Assembly (NCBI RefSeq): GCF_016785085.1
Contig: NZ_JAENHO010000013.1
Location: 62,001-126,000 of the forward strand
Origin: Paractinoplanes lichenicola
Lineage (GTDB): Bacteria; Actinomycetota; Actinomycetes; Mycobacteriales; Micromonosporaceae
Length of the DNA: 64,000 nucleotides
Direction of reading: 5' to 3'
The notes under the pieces were generated by a model that saw nothing but the letters and a program-made list of their open reading frames with translations, did no database searches and was not told the origin of the DNA. The translations under genes were made by a program, and so were the position numbers. This document shows positions 34,420 through 64,000 of the stretch, piece after piece (within the stretch, counting starts at the first letter, position 1; every line of letters starts with the position of its first letter).

Positions 34420-35402
34420 CAGCTCTTCCCCCCGCCCACCACGGCCGCGTGCGGCTCGGCGCCCTCGGTGGTGCTGCCGGTCAGCGCGAAGAAGACGTCG
34501 TCCAGGGTGGGCCGGCGCACACCCGCGTCGTCGACGCCCACACCCGCGTCGTCGAGCGTCGCCAGCGCCGCACGCAGCACCGCGACCCCGCCGGAGACCG
34601 CCACGCTCAGCGAGCGCCGCCCCTCGTCGATGTCCGGCTCGGCCACGCCGAGGGGGGCCATGAGCGCGGCGGCGTCGCGCAGGCGTCCCGGCTCGCTCAC
34701 CGTCAGTTCGAGGCGCTCGCCGCCGACCTGCGTCTTGAGCTCGTGGGACGTGCCACGCGCGATGGCACGGCCCCGGTCGATGACGACGATCTCGTCGGCC
34801 AGCGCGTCCGCCTCCTCCAGGTATTGGGTGGTGAGCAGCAGGGTTGTGCCGCCCGCGACGAGGCGCTCGATCAGCTGCCACATGTCGGTGCGGCCGCGCG
34901 GGTCGAGCCCGGTGGTGGGCTCGTCGAGGAACAGCACCGGCGGCTCGGCGATGAGCGCCCCGGCCAGGTCGAGACGACGCCGCATGCCGCCGGAGTAGGT
35001 GCGCGCCGGGTTGTTGGCGACGTCGGCCAGGGAGAACAGCGCGAGCAGCTCGCGCGCTCGTTCGCGGCTGCGGCGCCGCCCCAGGTGATAGAGCCGCCCG
35101 ATCATGTCGAGGTTCTCGAATCCCGTGAGGTATTCGTCGACCGCGGCGTACTGCCCGGACAGCCCGATCCGTTGCCGTACCGCGCCCGGCTGGGCGAGCA
35201 CGTCGACGCCGTCGACCGTCGCGCTGCCGGCGTCGGGAAGCAGCAGCGTCGACAGGATGCGTACGACCGTGGTCTTGCCGGCGCCGTTCGGTCCGAGCAA
35301 CCCGAGCACCGTCCCCCGCGGCACCCGCAGGTCGACCCCGTCGAGCGCGGTGACCGCGCCGTATCTCTTGACCAGGCCGACGGCCTCTATTGCGTACGGC
35401 AT
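34419..35402 (-). CDS. ABC exporter ATP-binding protein, DrrA-like
   Basis: 327-residue ATPase with Walker A GPNGAGKTT, signature YSGGM, Walker B VLFLDEPTTGLDPRGR, and the C-terminal DrrA extension ending in RRPTLDDVFFALTG, typical of daunorubicin-resistance ATPases. ATG 35402 has GAGAGGAG upstream. It partners the DrrB-like permease and follows the flavoenzyme gene by 44 bases, so export belongs to the same operon as starter-unit synthesis. Confidence 0.93.
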   Translation of the reverse strand: MPYAIEAVGLVKRYGAVTALDGVDLRVPRGTVLGLLGPNGAGKTTVVRILSTLLLPDAGSATVDGVDVLAQPGAVRQRIGLSGQYAAVDEYLTGFENLDMIGRLYHLGRRRSRERARELLALFSLADVANNPARTYSGGMRRRLDLAGALIAEPPVLFLDEPTTGLDPRGRTDMWQLIERLVAGGTTLLLTTQYLEEADALADEIVVIDRGRAIARGTSHELKTQVGGERLELTVSEPGRLRDAAALMAPLGVAEPDIDEGRRSLSVAVSGGVAVLRAALATLDDAGVGVDDAGVRRPTLDDVFFALTGSTTEGAEPHAAVVGGGKS

Positions 35403-35446
35403 CGTGCTCCTCTCGTTCGTATCCGGGGCGAGCCGGGTCATCGGTC

Positions 35447-37171
35447 TCAGAGCTCCGTGAATGCCAGCGGCGCGATGGCGTCGTACACGTCGCCGGGACC
35501 GGGGTTGGCCGGCCTGGTGGTCCCGCCGAGATGGTCGAGCACGCCCCAGACCGCGTTCAACGCCGTGGTCACCGCCCCCTCGGCGAACCCGCCGGTCCAG
35601 GACACGTCGTCGCCGGCGAGAAAGAACCCGCGCTGGGCCGGGTCGGCGTCCCGCTGCACGAAGTGGGTGAACAGGCGACGCTGGTAGCGGTACTGACCGG
35701 GCAGGTTTTGCTTGAAAGCACCCATGAAGTTGGGCTCGGTCTCCCACGTCACCGCGAGCGGCGCGCCCACGATGTGCGACCGGATGTCGACGCCGGGATA
35801 GATCGCCCGCAGCGAACCGAGAACGAGGTCGAGCCGGGTGCCGACGTCGAGCGTCGCGAACTTCAGTGAGTCGTCGTTCCAGGTGTAGGACAGGCACATC
35901 ACCGCGGGCCGGTCCGGCCCGTTGTCGAACAGGTACATCCCGCGCGGCAGCCGGTCGGTCAGCGTCATGCTCAAGGTGTCGCGGCCGGTCAGGGGGTCGC
36001 GATCGAGCCAGAACGGGCGGTCGACCGCGACGAAGAGCTTCGACGCGCCCATGTAGTGAGTGCGCTCGACCGCGGTCCAGTGCAGGTCCGAGAGCAGCGA
36101 CGGGTCGCACTTCACGCGGGTCAGCAGCACCGAGAGCTGCGCGGTGAACACGACCGAGGCGTAGCTGCGGGTCGCTCCGTCGGCGTCGGTCACCTCGATC
36201 GAGGATCCGGCGCGCCGCAGCGCGGTGATCGCGGGACGGGGCACGCCGCCGTGCAGGCTTGCGAGCGAGGTCCCCGCCGGCCAGTGCGCCATGTCGGCGG
36301 GGCTGCGGCGCCACAGCCCCTCGGGGATCTGCTGGCAGCCGCCGGGGATGCGCTGGTGGTCGTGGTCGGCGCCGCTGTAGACGACCCGCAGCACCTCGAG
36401 CACCGAATTCGGGAAGTCGGTGTCCCAGCCTCCGCTCCCGAAGCCGACCGCGCCGAAGACCTCGCGGTGATGGAACGACCGCAACGACGGCGCGTGGGCC
36501 AGGAAACCGTAGAACGACTCGTCGTCGAAGGCCGGCAGCAGGCGGTTCCAGATCGCCTTGATCATGGCGATGTCGCGCCGGCGGATCGCATCGGTCATCG
36601 CCGAGAACTCGGCGACCTCCTCCAGCGCCTTGTCCCAATGATCGGCGACCTGCTGATACACCGCCGGAAGGTCGTCGAGGGAGCGGGCCCAGTGCGGGAC
36701 GCCCTTGAGGTCGACGACGGTGCTGGGTGTGGCCGGAGCGAGCGGATTCTGGAACGGTTCGGTGGGCAGCCCGAGGGAGTCGATGTAGTGGAACAGGGCC
36801 CGGGCCGAGGAGGGAAAGCGCATCGCGCCCATCTCGGCGATCGCGCCCTCCACGCCCTCGAACGGGGTCGAGCGCATCCGCCCGCCGATCTGCTCGGCCT
36901 CGTAGACGACCGGGCGCAGCCCGAGGCGCAGCAGCTCGTAGGCGGCCACCATCCCGGCCATCCCGGCGCCGACCACGGCGACCTCGCTGCCGAGCCGGTC
37001 CTCGGGCACGGCGCCGAGACCGTCGGGGTGGGCGAGCCAGGCGTCGTAGGCGAACGGGAAGTCGGGGCCGAACATCGTGACGCCGGGGCGCTCGGGACAG
37101 GGGTGGGACGGGTCGTAGGTGACGGTGTCGGGGCTTGGCGGCGATGCGGTCGGGTCGGCCGGCGCGCTCAT
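35447..37171 (-). CDS. Flavin-dependent L-amino-acid 2-monooxygenase-like enzyme
   Basis: 574-residue flavoprotein of the amine-oxidase superfamily, closest in layout to tryptophan/phenylalanine/arginine 2-monooxygenases. FAD fold EVAVVGAGMAGMVAAYELLR (GAGMAG 68-73), GGRMRST, EMGAMRFPSSARAL, and the C-terminal FFLAGDDVSWTGGFAEGA. These enzymes oxidatively decarboxylate an L-amino acid to the chain-shortened amide. The amidase, acyl-CoA ligase and acyltransferase genes beside it point to an amino-acid-derived PKS starter; arginine giving 4-guanidinobutyramide is the best-known case, but the amino acid cannot be read directly. ATG 37171 follows GAAGGA. Confidence 0.83.
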   Translation of the reverse strand: MSAPADPTASPPSPDTVTYDPSHPCPERPGVTMFGPDFPFAYDAWLAHPDGLGAVPEDRLGSEVAVVGAGMAGMVAAYELLRLGLRPVVYEAEQIGGRMRSTPFEGVEGAIAEMGAMRFPSSARALFHYIDSLGLPTEPFQNPLAPATPSTVVDLKGVPHWARSLDDLPAVYQQVADHWDKALEEVAEFSAMTDAIRRRDIAMIKAIWNRLLPAFDDESFYGFLAHAPSLRSFHHREVFGAVGFGSGGWDTDFPNSVLEVLRVVYSGADHDHQRIPGGCQQIPEGLWRRSPADMAHWPAGTSLASLHGGVPRPAITALRRAGSSIEVTDADGATRSYASVVFTAQLSVLLTRVKCDPSLLSDLHWTAVERTHYMGASKLFVAVDRPFWLDRDPLTGRDTLSMTLTDRLPRGMYLFDNGPDRPAVMCLSYTWNDDSLKFATLDVGTRLDLVLGSLRAIYPGVDIRSHIVGAPLAVTWETEPNFMGAFKQNLPGQYRYQRRLFTHFVQRDADPAQRGFFLAGDDVSWTGGFAEGAVTTALNAVWGVLDHLGGTTRPANPGPGDVYDAIAPLAFTEL

Positions 37172-37184
37172 CGGATCCTTCGCG

Positions 37185-38030
37185 TCATCGTTGGTCAACG
37201 TCGGTCGGGCGCTGTCGCGGGAGGTCGCCGGGGACGGCCGGCGCCTGGGCGTAGAGCTCGGGGCGGCGGTCGTCGAGGTAGGGCGTCGCGGCCCGGGCGC
37301 GCTTGCCGGCGCCGAGGTCGATGTCGGCCGTGACGAGGCATTCGCCGATCCCGCCGGCCTCGGCGACGATCGTGGCATCGGGGCCGGCCACCCGGGTCAG
37401 ACCCGCGTACTCCAGGGCGGCCTCGCGACCGGCCCAGTTGACGTACGCGACGAAGAACCCGTTCTCCAGCGCCCGGGCCGGCACGATGGTTGTCACGACG
37501 ACCCGGTCGGCGGCGGGCAACGCCGACGGGACGACGAGCAGGTCGGTGCCCGCGCTCGCGTGCAGGCGGACGGCCTCGGGAAACTCCACGTCGTAGCAGA
37601 CGAGCAAGCCGACCCGGACACCGGCGACGTCGGCCTGGACCACGGCCTCGGCGCCGGGGGTGAAGGTGGCCTTCTCCCGCGCTCCGAACAGGTGGGTCTT
37701 CCGGTAGACGGTGGCGTGGCCCGCCGGATCGACGAGCACAGCGCTGTTGTACCGGCGGCCGCCGGGTCCGGGGAATTCGGGCCAGCCGGCGACGACGGTG
37801 ATTCCGTGCCGCGTCGCGAGGTCACGCACGGCTTGCACATCGGGCCCGTCGACGGGAGTGCCCGGCGACCGCAGGCCCGCGCCCACCTCGTAGCCGGTCA
37901 GCGACATCTCCGGGGCGACCAGCAGGTCGGCGCCCGCCGCGACCGCACCGGCCACCGCCGCCCGCAAGCCGTCGAGCAGGCTGCCCTCCCGTACCCGGTC
38001 GCTGCCGGCCTGCCAGCACGTGATCCGCAT
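37185..38030 (-). CDS. Carbon-nitrogen hydrolase (nitrilase superfamily amidase)
   Basis: 281-residue enzyme with the complete Glu-Lys-Cys triad: Glu41 (APEMSLTGY), Lys111 (YRKTHLFG) and Cys145 (LVCYDVEFPE). It hydrolyses a C-N bond, most simply the amide released by the adjacent monooxygenase, to a carboxylic acid. Begins 16 bases after the acyltransferase gene and ends 13 bases before the monooxygenase, within one operon. Confidence 0.88.
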   Translation of the reverse strand: MRITCWQAGSDRVREGSLLDGLRAAVAGAVAAGADLLVAPEMSLTGYEVGAGLRSPGTPVDGPDVQAVRDLATRHGITVVAGWPEFPGPGGRRYNSAVLVDPAGHATVYRKTHLFGAREKATFTPGAEAVVQADVAGVRVGLLVCYDVEFPEAVRLHASAGTDLLVVPSALPAADRVVVTTIVPARALENGFFVAYVNWAGREAALEYAGLTRVAGPDATIVAEAGGIGECLVTADIDLGAGKRARAATPYLDDRRPELYAQAPAVPGDLPRQRPTDVDQR

Positions 38031-38046
38031 GCCTCGCCCCCCGCCC

Positions 38047-38979
38047 TCAAGCCGCCGGGGCGACGGCGGTCCGGGGGGTGACGGACTCGACGGCGAACGC
38101 GTCGGTGGTCACCCGCAACCGGCGCAGCAGGACGTCGGCCCCGCAGACCACGATCCGGCCGACCCCGAGCGTACGGAGGGTCGCGACCGCAGCCGGCCAG
38201 TTCAGCGGATGGTCGAACGAGTCCAGCAGGGCCGTCCGGACGTCGCCGGCGGTCTCGATCACTCGCCCGTCCTGGTCGCAGACGATCGGCACGGCGGGGT
38301 CGCCGACGTCGATGTGGTCGAGGACCTCACGCTCGACCATCGCCCGCAGCCCGGTGAACGCCCGCGCATGAGCGGGCGGGCGCATCGTGTACGTCGAGTA
38401 GCCGCCGATCGCGCTGATCCGGTCGGTGAGCCGGTCGAGCCGGCTCTCCCGCAGGGACAGCATGTGGAACCCGTCGCCCAGCGAGGCGGAGATCTCGTGG
38501 AACTCCCCGTCGGCGTCGAGCTCGCCGAGCAGCCCGGTCAGCTGCTCGTCGCTCACCCGCAGGAACGAGTGGGTCACGACGTCGGTGAACTCCTCGGCGA
38601 AGTAGCGCCACTCGCAGCGGGCCATGGCCGCCACCGCCCACACCGCCTGCTCGTAGGACAGCGCCCCGCTCCAGGCTGCCGCCGTCTTCAGCCCGGCGCT
38701 GAGCCCGGTGCACGCGGCCGGTGGGCGGCCGAGCCGCTCGACGGCGGTGTCGGCCAGCGCGAGGCAGGTGACGAGAAAGGCGACGTGTGCCGCCTCGGCG
38801 TACTCCGGGCCCTCGTCGCGCCAGGCCGCGAGCACCCGACGGCCGAGGACGTCGTCGGCGATCGCCAGCCGGCGGCGCGCATGCCGGTTGAGCAGCAAGA
38901 AACGGCCGGCGTCGGCGAATCGGGAGGGACCCATGCCGGGAAAGACCATGGCGGTGGCGGGGCGGTCGGTGGCCGTCAA
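38047..38979 (-). CDS. Discrete acyltransferase (malonyl-CoA:ACP transacylase family)
   Basis: 310-residue stand-alone acyltransferase. It opens with FPGMG in place of FPGQG and carries nucleophile Ser94 in TGLSAGLK, a variant of GHSxG with Leu for His. That change and the context (ligase and amidase neighbours) suggest it moves a non-malonyl starter, such as an amino-acyl-derived acid, from CoA to the loading ACP. Its start overlaps the ligase stop by 4 bases. A specificity for extender units cannot be excluded. Confidence 0.8.
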   Translation of the reverse strand: MTATDRPATAMVFPGMGPSRFADAGRFLLLNRHARRRLAIADDVLGRRVLAAWRDEGPEYAEAAHVAFLVTCLALADTAVERLGRPPAACTGLSAGLKTAAAWSGALSYEQAVWAVAAMARCEWRYFAEEFTDVVTHSFLRVSDEQLTGLLGELDADGEFHEISASLGDGFHMLSLRESRLDRLTDRISAIGGYSTYTMRPPAHARAFTGLRAMVEREVLDHIDVGDPAVPIVCDQDGRVIETAGDVRTALLDSFDHPLNWPAAVATLRTLGVGRIVVCGADVLLRRLRVTTDAFAVESVTPRTAVAPAA

Positions 38980-40409
38980 GCCGTGGCCTCCTTCCGGGCG
39001 AGACGCTCCAGCGCGGCGACGTCAGGCTTGCCGTTGGCGTTGAGCGGGAACCGGTCGAGCAGGATCACCCGGTTCGGCTGCTCGTACTGCGGCAGGGCCG
39101 AGGCCAGCAGCTCGCGGACCTCGTGAGTCGACCGACCCGGGACGCACTCCACGAAGAAGGCGAGCTGGCTGCCCCGGCGGTCGTCGGCCAGGGCGGCGAT
39201 CTTCACCGACCAGCCGGCCAGCGCCAGCCTCCGCTCGATGACCTCGGGGTGCAGCGTGTATCCGTTGCGGTGCACGGCGCGCATGCGACCGACGATCGCC
39301 AGGTTGCCGTTCTCGTCCAGGTGGCCGAAGTCGTTGGTGCGATACCACCCCTGCGGAACGGGTTCCAGCTTGCCGCCGTCGTCGAGATAGCCGGCCATCA
39401 TGTCCGGGCTGTCGACCATCACCTCGCCGACTTCCCCGGCCGCGAGGGCGACACCGTCGTCGTCGACGACCTTCACGCCGATGCCGTCGAGCGGGCGCCC
39501 GCACGCGATCGGGTTGTCGAGTGTGGCGAAGGTCAGGTTGCCGAGCTCGGTGCTGCCGTAGCTGTCGAGCAGCGGAAGCCCGAAGCGTTCCTCGTACGCA
39601 CGGGACAGGGCGGGGGTCAGGGGCGCGGCCCCGCTGCAGAACATGCGCGCTTGCGCGAGATGACGCCGCAGCACTGGCCGGCGGGCCATGATGTCGAGCA
39701 TCGAACGATAGGTCGCCGGGGTGGCGTCGAGCACGGTGGCGCCGCAGCGGCCGGCCATCATCAGCGCACGGTCGAGCCGGCGGTACGGGGCGATCATGAG
39801 CGAGCAGCGCGCGAGCCAGGCGATGAGCACCATCGAGAGCCCGTACTGGTGGCTGAAGGGCAGCAGCGGCAGCAGCACGTCGCTCTCGACATGGCCCATG
39901 TGCGAGGCGTTGCGCCGCAAGTTGGTGAGGAACCGGCCGCCGTTCTTGACCACGCCCTTGGGCTCACCCGTCGATCCCGACGACCACATGATCAGGCCGT
40001 CGGGCCGGGCGGCCCACGCGTCGACGTCGAGCCGGTTCGCCGCGGGGGCTCGCTCGGCGGCGTCGACGAGCAACTCCTGCAGGTTGATCACCGTGCCGCC
40101 GGTGTCGTCCGTACCGTCCTCGGTGATCGGCGCGTCGTCGTCGACGATGACCAGCTCCGCGGCGGTCTGCCGGCGGACCCGGGCCGTCACGGCGGCCTTC
40201 TCCTCATGACCGAGCAACACGATCGATGCTCCCGTGTGCATGAGGCCGAGCAGCGTGCTGACGTAGCCCATGGAGTTCCCGGCCTTGAGCAGGACTCGGG
40301 TTCCCTCTCCGGCGCCGGCCGCGCGCAGCGATCCCGCGATGGCGAGCGCCTGGCGCTCGAAGTCGTCCAACGGGGCGACCGCGTCGGGGGAAAAGAGCTT
40401 GGAAGACAT
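38976..40409 (-). CDS. Class I adenylate-forming acyl-CoA ligase
   Basis: About 477 residues of the ANL family: AMP-binding P-loop WSSGSTGEPKGVVK, DSYGSTELGN, WYRTNDFGHLDENGN, and the C-terminal catalytic lysine in LNANGKPD. It activates a carboxylic acid as acyl-AMP and then acyl-CoA. In this operon the acid is probably that made by the monooxygenase/amidase pair. The start is set at ATG 40409; GTG 40421 would add four residues and neither has a strong site. The promoter region upstream has the AACCCCT repeats. Confidence 0.88.
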   Translation of the reverse strand: MSSKLFSPDAVAPLDDFERQALAIAGSLRAAGAGEGTRVLLKAGNSMGYVSTLLGLMHTGASIVLLGHEEKAAVTARVRRQTAAELVIVDDDAPITEDGTDDTGGTVINLQELLVDAAERAPAANRLDVDAWAARPDGLIMWSSGSTGEPKGVVKNGGRFLTNLRRNASHMGHVESDVLLPLLPFSHQYGLSMVLIAWLARCSLMIAPYRRLDRALMMAGRCGATVLDATPATYRSMLDIMARRPVLRRHLAQARMFCSGAAPLTPALSRAYEERFGLPLLDSYGSTELGNLTFATLDNPIACGRPLDGIGVKVVDDDGVALAAGEVGEVMVDSPDMMAGYLDDGGKLEPVPQGWYRTNDFGHLDENGNLAIVGRMRAVHRNGYTLHPEVIERRLALAGWSVKIAALADDRRGSQLAFFVECVPGRSTHEVRELLASALPQYEQPNRVILLDRFPLNANGKPDVAALERLARKEATA

Positions 40410-40463
40410 ATTTGCATCCACTCTTGTCGCCAGGCTGACGTCTGCAGTCGACCGTAGGAAGAT

Positions 40464-40499
40464 CGTTAGGGGTGAACAACCCCTTACGAACCCCTACGG
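40464..40499. promoter_or_regulatory. AACCCCT direct repeats (SARP-type) and inverted half-site upstream of the starter operon
   Basis: AACCCCTTACG (40478-40488) and AACCCCTACGG (40489-40499) are heptamer repeats exactly 11 bases apart, the spacing SARP proteins use. CGTTAGGGGTG (40464-40474) is a third copy in inverted orientation. They stand 55-90 bases before the ligase start on the minus strand. The cluster SARP at 29754 is the obvious candidate, and the inverted pair could alternatively serve the LuxR-type regulator. Confidence 0.55.
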
Positions 40500-40529
40500 T
40501 TCGGCCCGCAAACGCAGCGCTTCAGGACA

Positions 40530-41804
40530 TCAGGAGGTCGCGAGCGGCAGCACGCGCGGACCACTGATGATGGGGGTGTTGCGGCGGACGCAGGCCCCGG
40601 CGAGGCGCAGCCGCGGCATCCGCTCGGTCAGGACCCGCAGCGCCACCTCGGCCTCCATCCGGGCCAGCGGCGCGCCGATGCAGTAGTGAATGCCCGCGGC
40701 GAACGAGAGGTGGTCGCCCTGCCCCTCACGCGTGATGTCGAATCGGTGTGGGTCGGGGAAGACGTCCGGGTCGTGGTTGGCCGCGTTGATCAGCACGACC
40801 AGCGCCCCGTCGGGCGGAATCCGATGACCGTCGATCTCGATCTCCTCATGGGTGAAGCGTGAGACCAACCGGATCGGCGCGTCGTAGCGCAACGCCTCCT
40901 CGACCACCCGCGGCGCGAGTTCGGGGTCAGCGTGGAAAAGGGCCATCTGCTCGGGATTCTCGAGCAGGGCCAGCGTCGCGGTGCTGATGGCGTTGGTCGT
41001 CGTCTCGAAGCCGGTGATGGCCAGGATCATGCACAGCGCGAGGAGCTCGTCCTCGGTGAGCGTCCCCTCGTCGTGGGCGGCCGTGAGCACGGTGACCAGG
41101 TCGTCGGCCGGCTCGGCCCGGCGCACCTCGATGAGCTCGGCGAGCATCCGGCGGTACGCGGTCTGGGCCCGCTGGAAGTCGCGGGCCATCGGCAACGAGC
41201 TCAGGCCGTCGACCATCGCACCGATCGCGCGGCCGTGGCGCAGGAACGGCTCCCGGTCCTCGGCACGGATTCCCAGCAGCTGACCGATGACGGTGATCGG
41301 CAGCGGCCCGGCGTAGTCCTCGACCAGATCGAACCGGCCCCGGCGCTCGGCCTCGTCGAGCAGCTGATGACAGACGCGCTCCACCTCGACGCGATACTCG
41401 GCGATCTTGCGGGGGGTGAAGGCGGGCTGGGCCAGGCGACGGTGCCGGGTGTGATCGGGCGGGTCGAGCTGGAGGATCGACGGGTCCCAGTGGATCTTGT
41501 CCATGAGGGTGGCCGCGGCCCGGCCGTTCCGCCGGCGCATCAACAGCGAGCGGTCCCGCAGGACCCGGGTCCCGACCGCGTGCTTCGCCGTCACCCAGCT
41601 GTTGAGCCGGCGACTGCGGTAGAAACTGCCAGCCTCGCGAACCTGGTCGTAGGCGGCTTGGGAGTCGGCCGGCTTGAACAGCACGGTCCCGAACGGGTCG
41701 CCCTTCGTGAGCGCACTGCCCAGGGGAATCATGGTGCGAAGCTGCAGCGACAGCATGGTGTCGCGAAACCGTGAGCCGGTGGCGGTGACGGGGGCGGTGG
41801 ACAT
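40530..41804 (-). CDS. Cytochrome P450
   Basis: 424-residue P450 with AITGFETT in the I-helix (262-269), E303-R306 ExxR, and haem loop FAAGIHYCIGAPLAR with Cys375. ATG 41804 is 2 bases after the PKS stop with GAAGGGAG inside the PKS end, so it is translated with the PKS. It probably hydroxylates or epoxidises the released polyketide. It is separated from the ligase gene by 120 bases containing the SARP-like repeats. Confidence 0.93.
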   Translation of the reverse strand: MSTAPVTATGSRFRDTMLSLQLRTMIPLGSALTKGDPFGTVLFKPADSQAAYDQVREAGSFYRSRRLNSWVTAKHAVGTRVLRDRSLLMRRRNGRAAATLMDKIHWDPSILQLDPPDHTRHRRLAQPAFTPRKIAEYRVEVERVCHQLLDEAERRGRFDLVEDYAGPLPITVIGQLLGIRAEDREPFLRHGRAIGAMVDGLSSLPMARDFQRAQTAYRRMLAELIEVRRAEPADDLVTVLTAAHDEGTLTEDELLALCMILAITGFETTTNAISTATLALLENPEQMALFHADPELAPRVVEEALRYDAPIRLVSRFTHEEIEIDGHRIPPDGALVVLINAANHDPDVFPDPHRFDITREGQGDHLSFAAGIHYCIGAPLARMEAEVALRVLTERMPRLRLAGACVRRNTPIISGPRVLPLATS

Positions 41805-41806
41805 GG

Positions 41807-64000
<22,194 letters not shown>

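Overview
The window is very GC-rich DNA from a filamentous actinomycete. Dense coding, GTG starts, SARP and LAL regulators, a paired XRE/DUF397 unit and a giant modular PKS all fit, and the overall style suggests Micromonosporaceae (Actinoplanes-like). The family-level assignment is an inference. No rRNA, tRNA or CRISPR array was seen.

Left flank (1-15900): the end of a family-5 solute-binding protein, two permeases and a fused two-ATPase protein form an oligopeptide/oligosaccharide-type ABC importer, followed by a secreted GH51-like hydrolase. Then come a decayed IS5-type element with candidate terminal repeats, a small membrane protein and a divergent MDR oxidoreductase/TetR pair sharing a triple operator. 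A class A PBP fused to a beta-lactamase-like domain, an epoxide hydrolase, an ArsR/DUF5937 regulator and an FAD oxidoreductase complete this part.

Centre-left (15902-24034): a compact type III PKS locus. An RppA-like 1,3,6,8-tetrahydroxynaphthalene synthase (Cys138/His270/Asn303) sits with a P450, three O-methyltransferases, an FAD monooxygenase and a PapA5/condensation-type acyltransferase. Together they look able to make an oxidised, multiply O-methylated and possibly acylated naphthalene or naphthoquinone. Several inverted repeats lie in its divergent promoters.

Spacer (24077-29113): XRE/DUF397, a GGDEF protein, a quinone oxidoreductase, a metallophosphoesterase resembling the phosphopantetheinyl hydrolase PptH, and an enoyl-CoA hydratase.

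Right half (29754-64000): a type I PKS cluster. A SARP and a LAL-type LuxR regulator face each other. They are followed by a DrrAB-like exporter and a four-gene set: amino-acid 2-monooxygenase-like flavoenzyme, nitrilase-family amidase, acyl-CoA ligase and discrete acyltransferase. I infer that this set makes an amino-acid-derived (for example 4-guanidinobutyryl) starter unit. A P450 and the last four modules of a PKS follow. The PKS runs off the right edge (7397 residues visible) with the order AT-DH-ER-KR-ACP / KS-AT-DH-KR-ACP / KS-AT-DH-ER-KR-ACP / KS-AT-dh0-kr0-ACP-TE. Extender units read malonyl, methylmalonyl, malonyl, methylmalonyl, and the last module should leave a beta-keto, alpha-methyl acid end. 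The PKS gene shows unusual repeat expansion in its first visible KS-AT linker and AT, a TTA codon, and a sharply bounded AT duplication.
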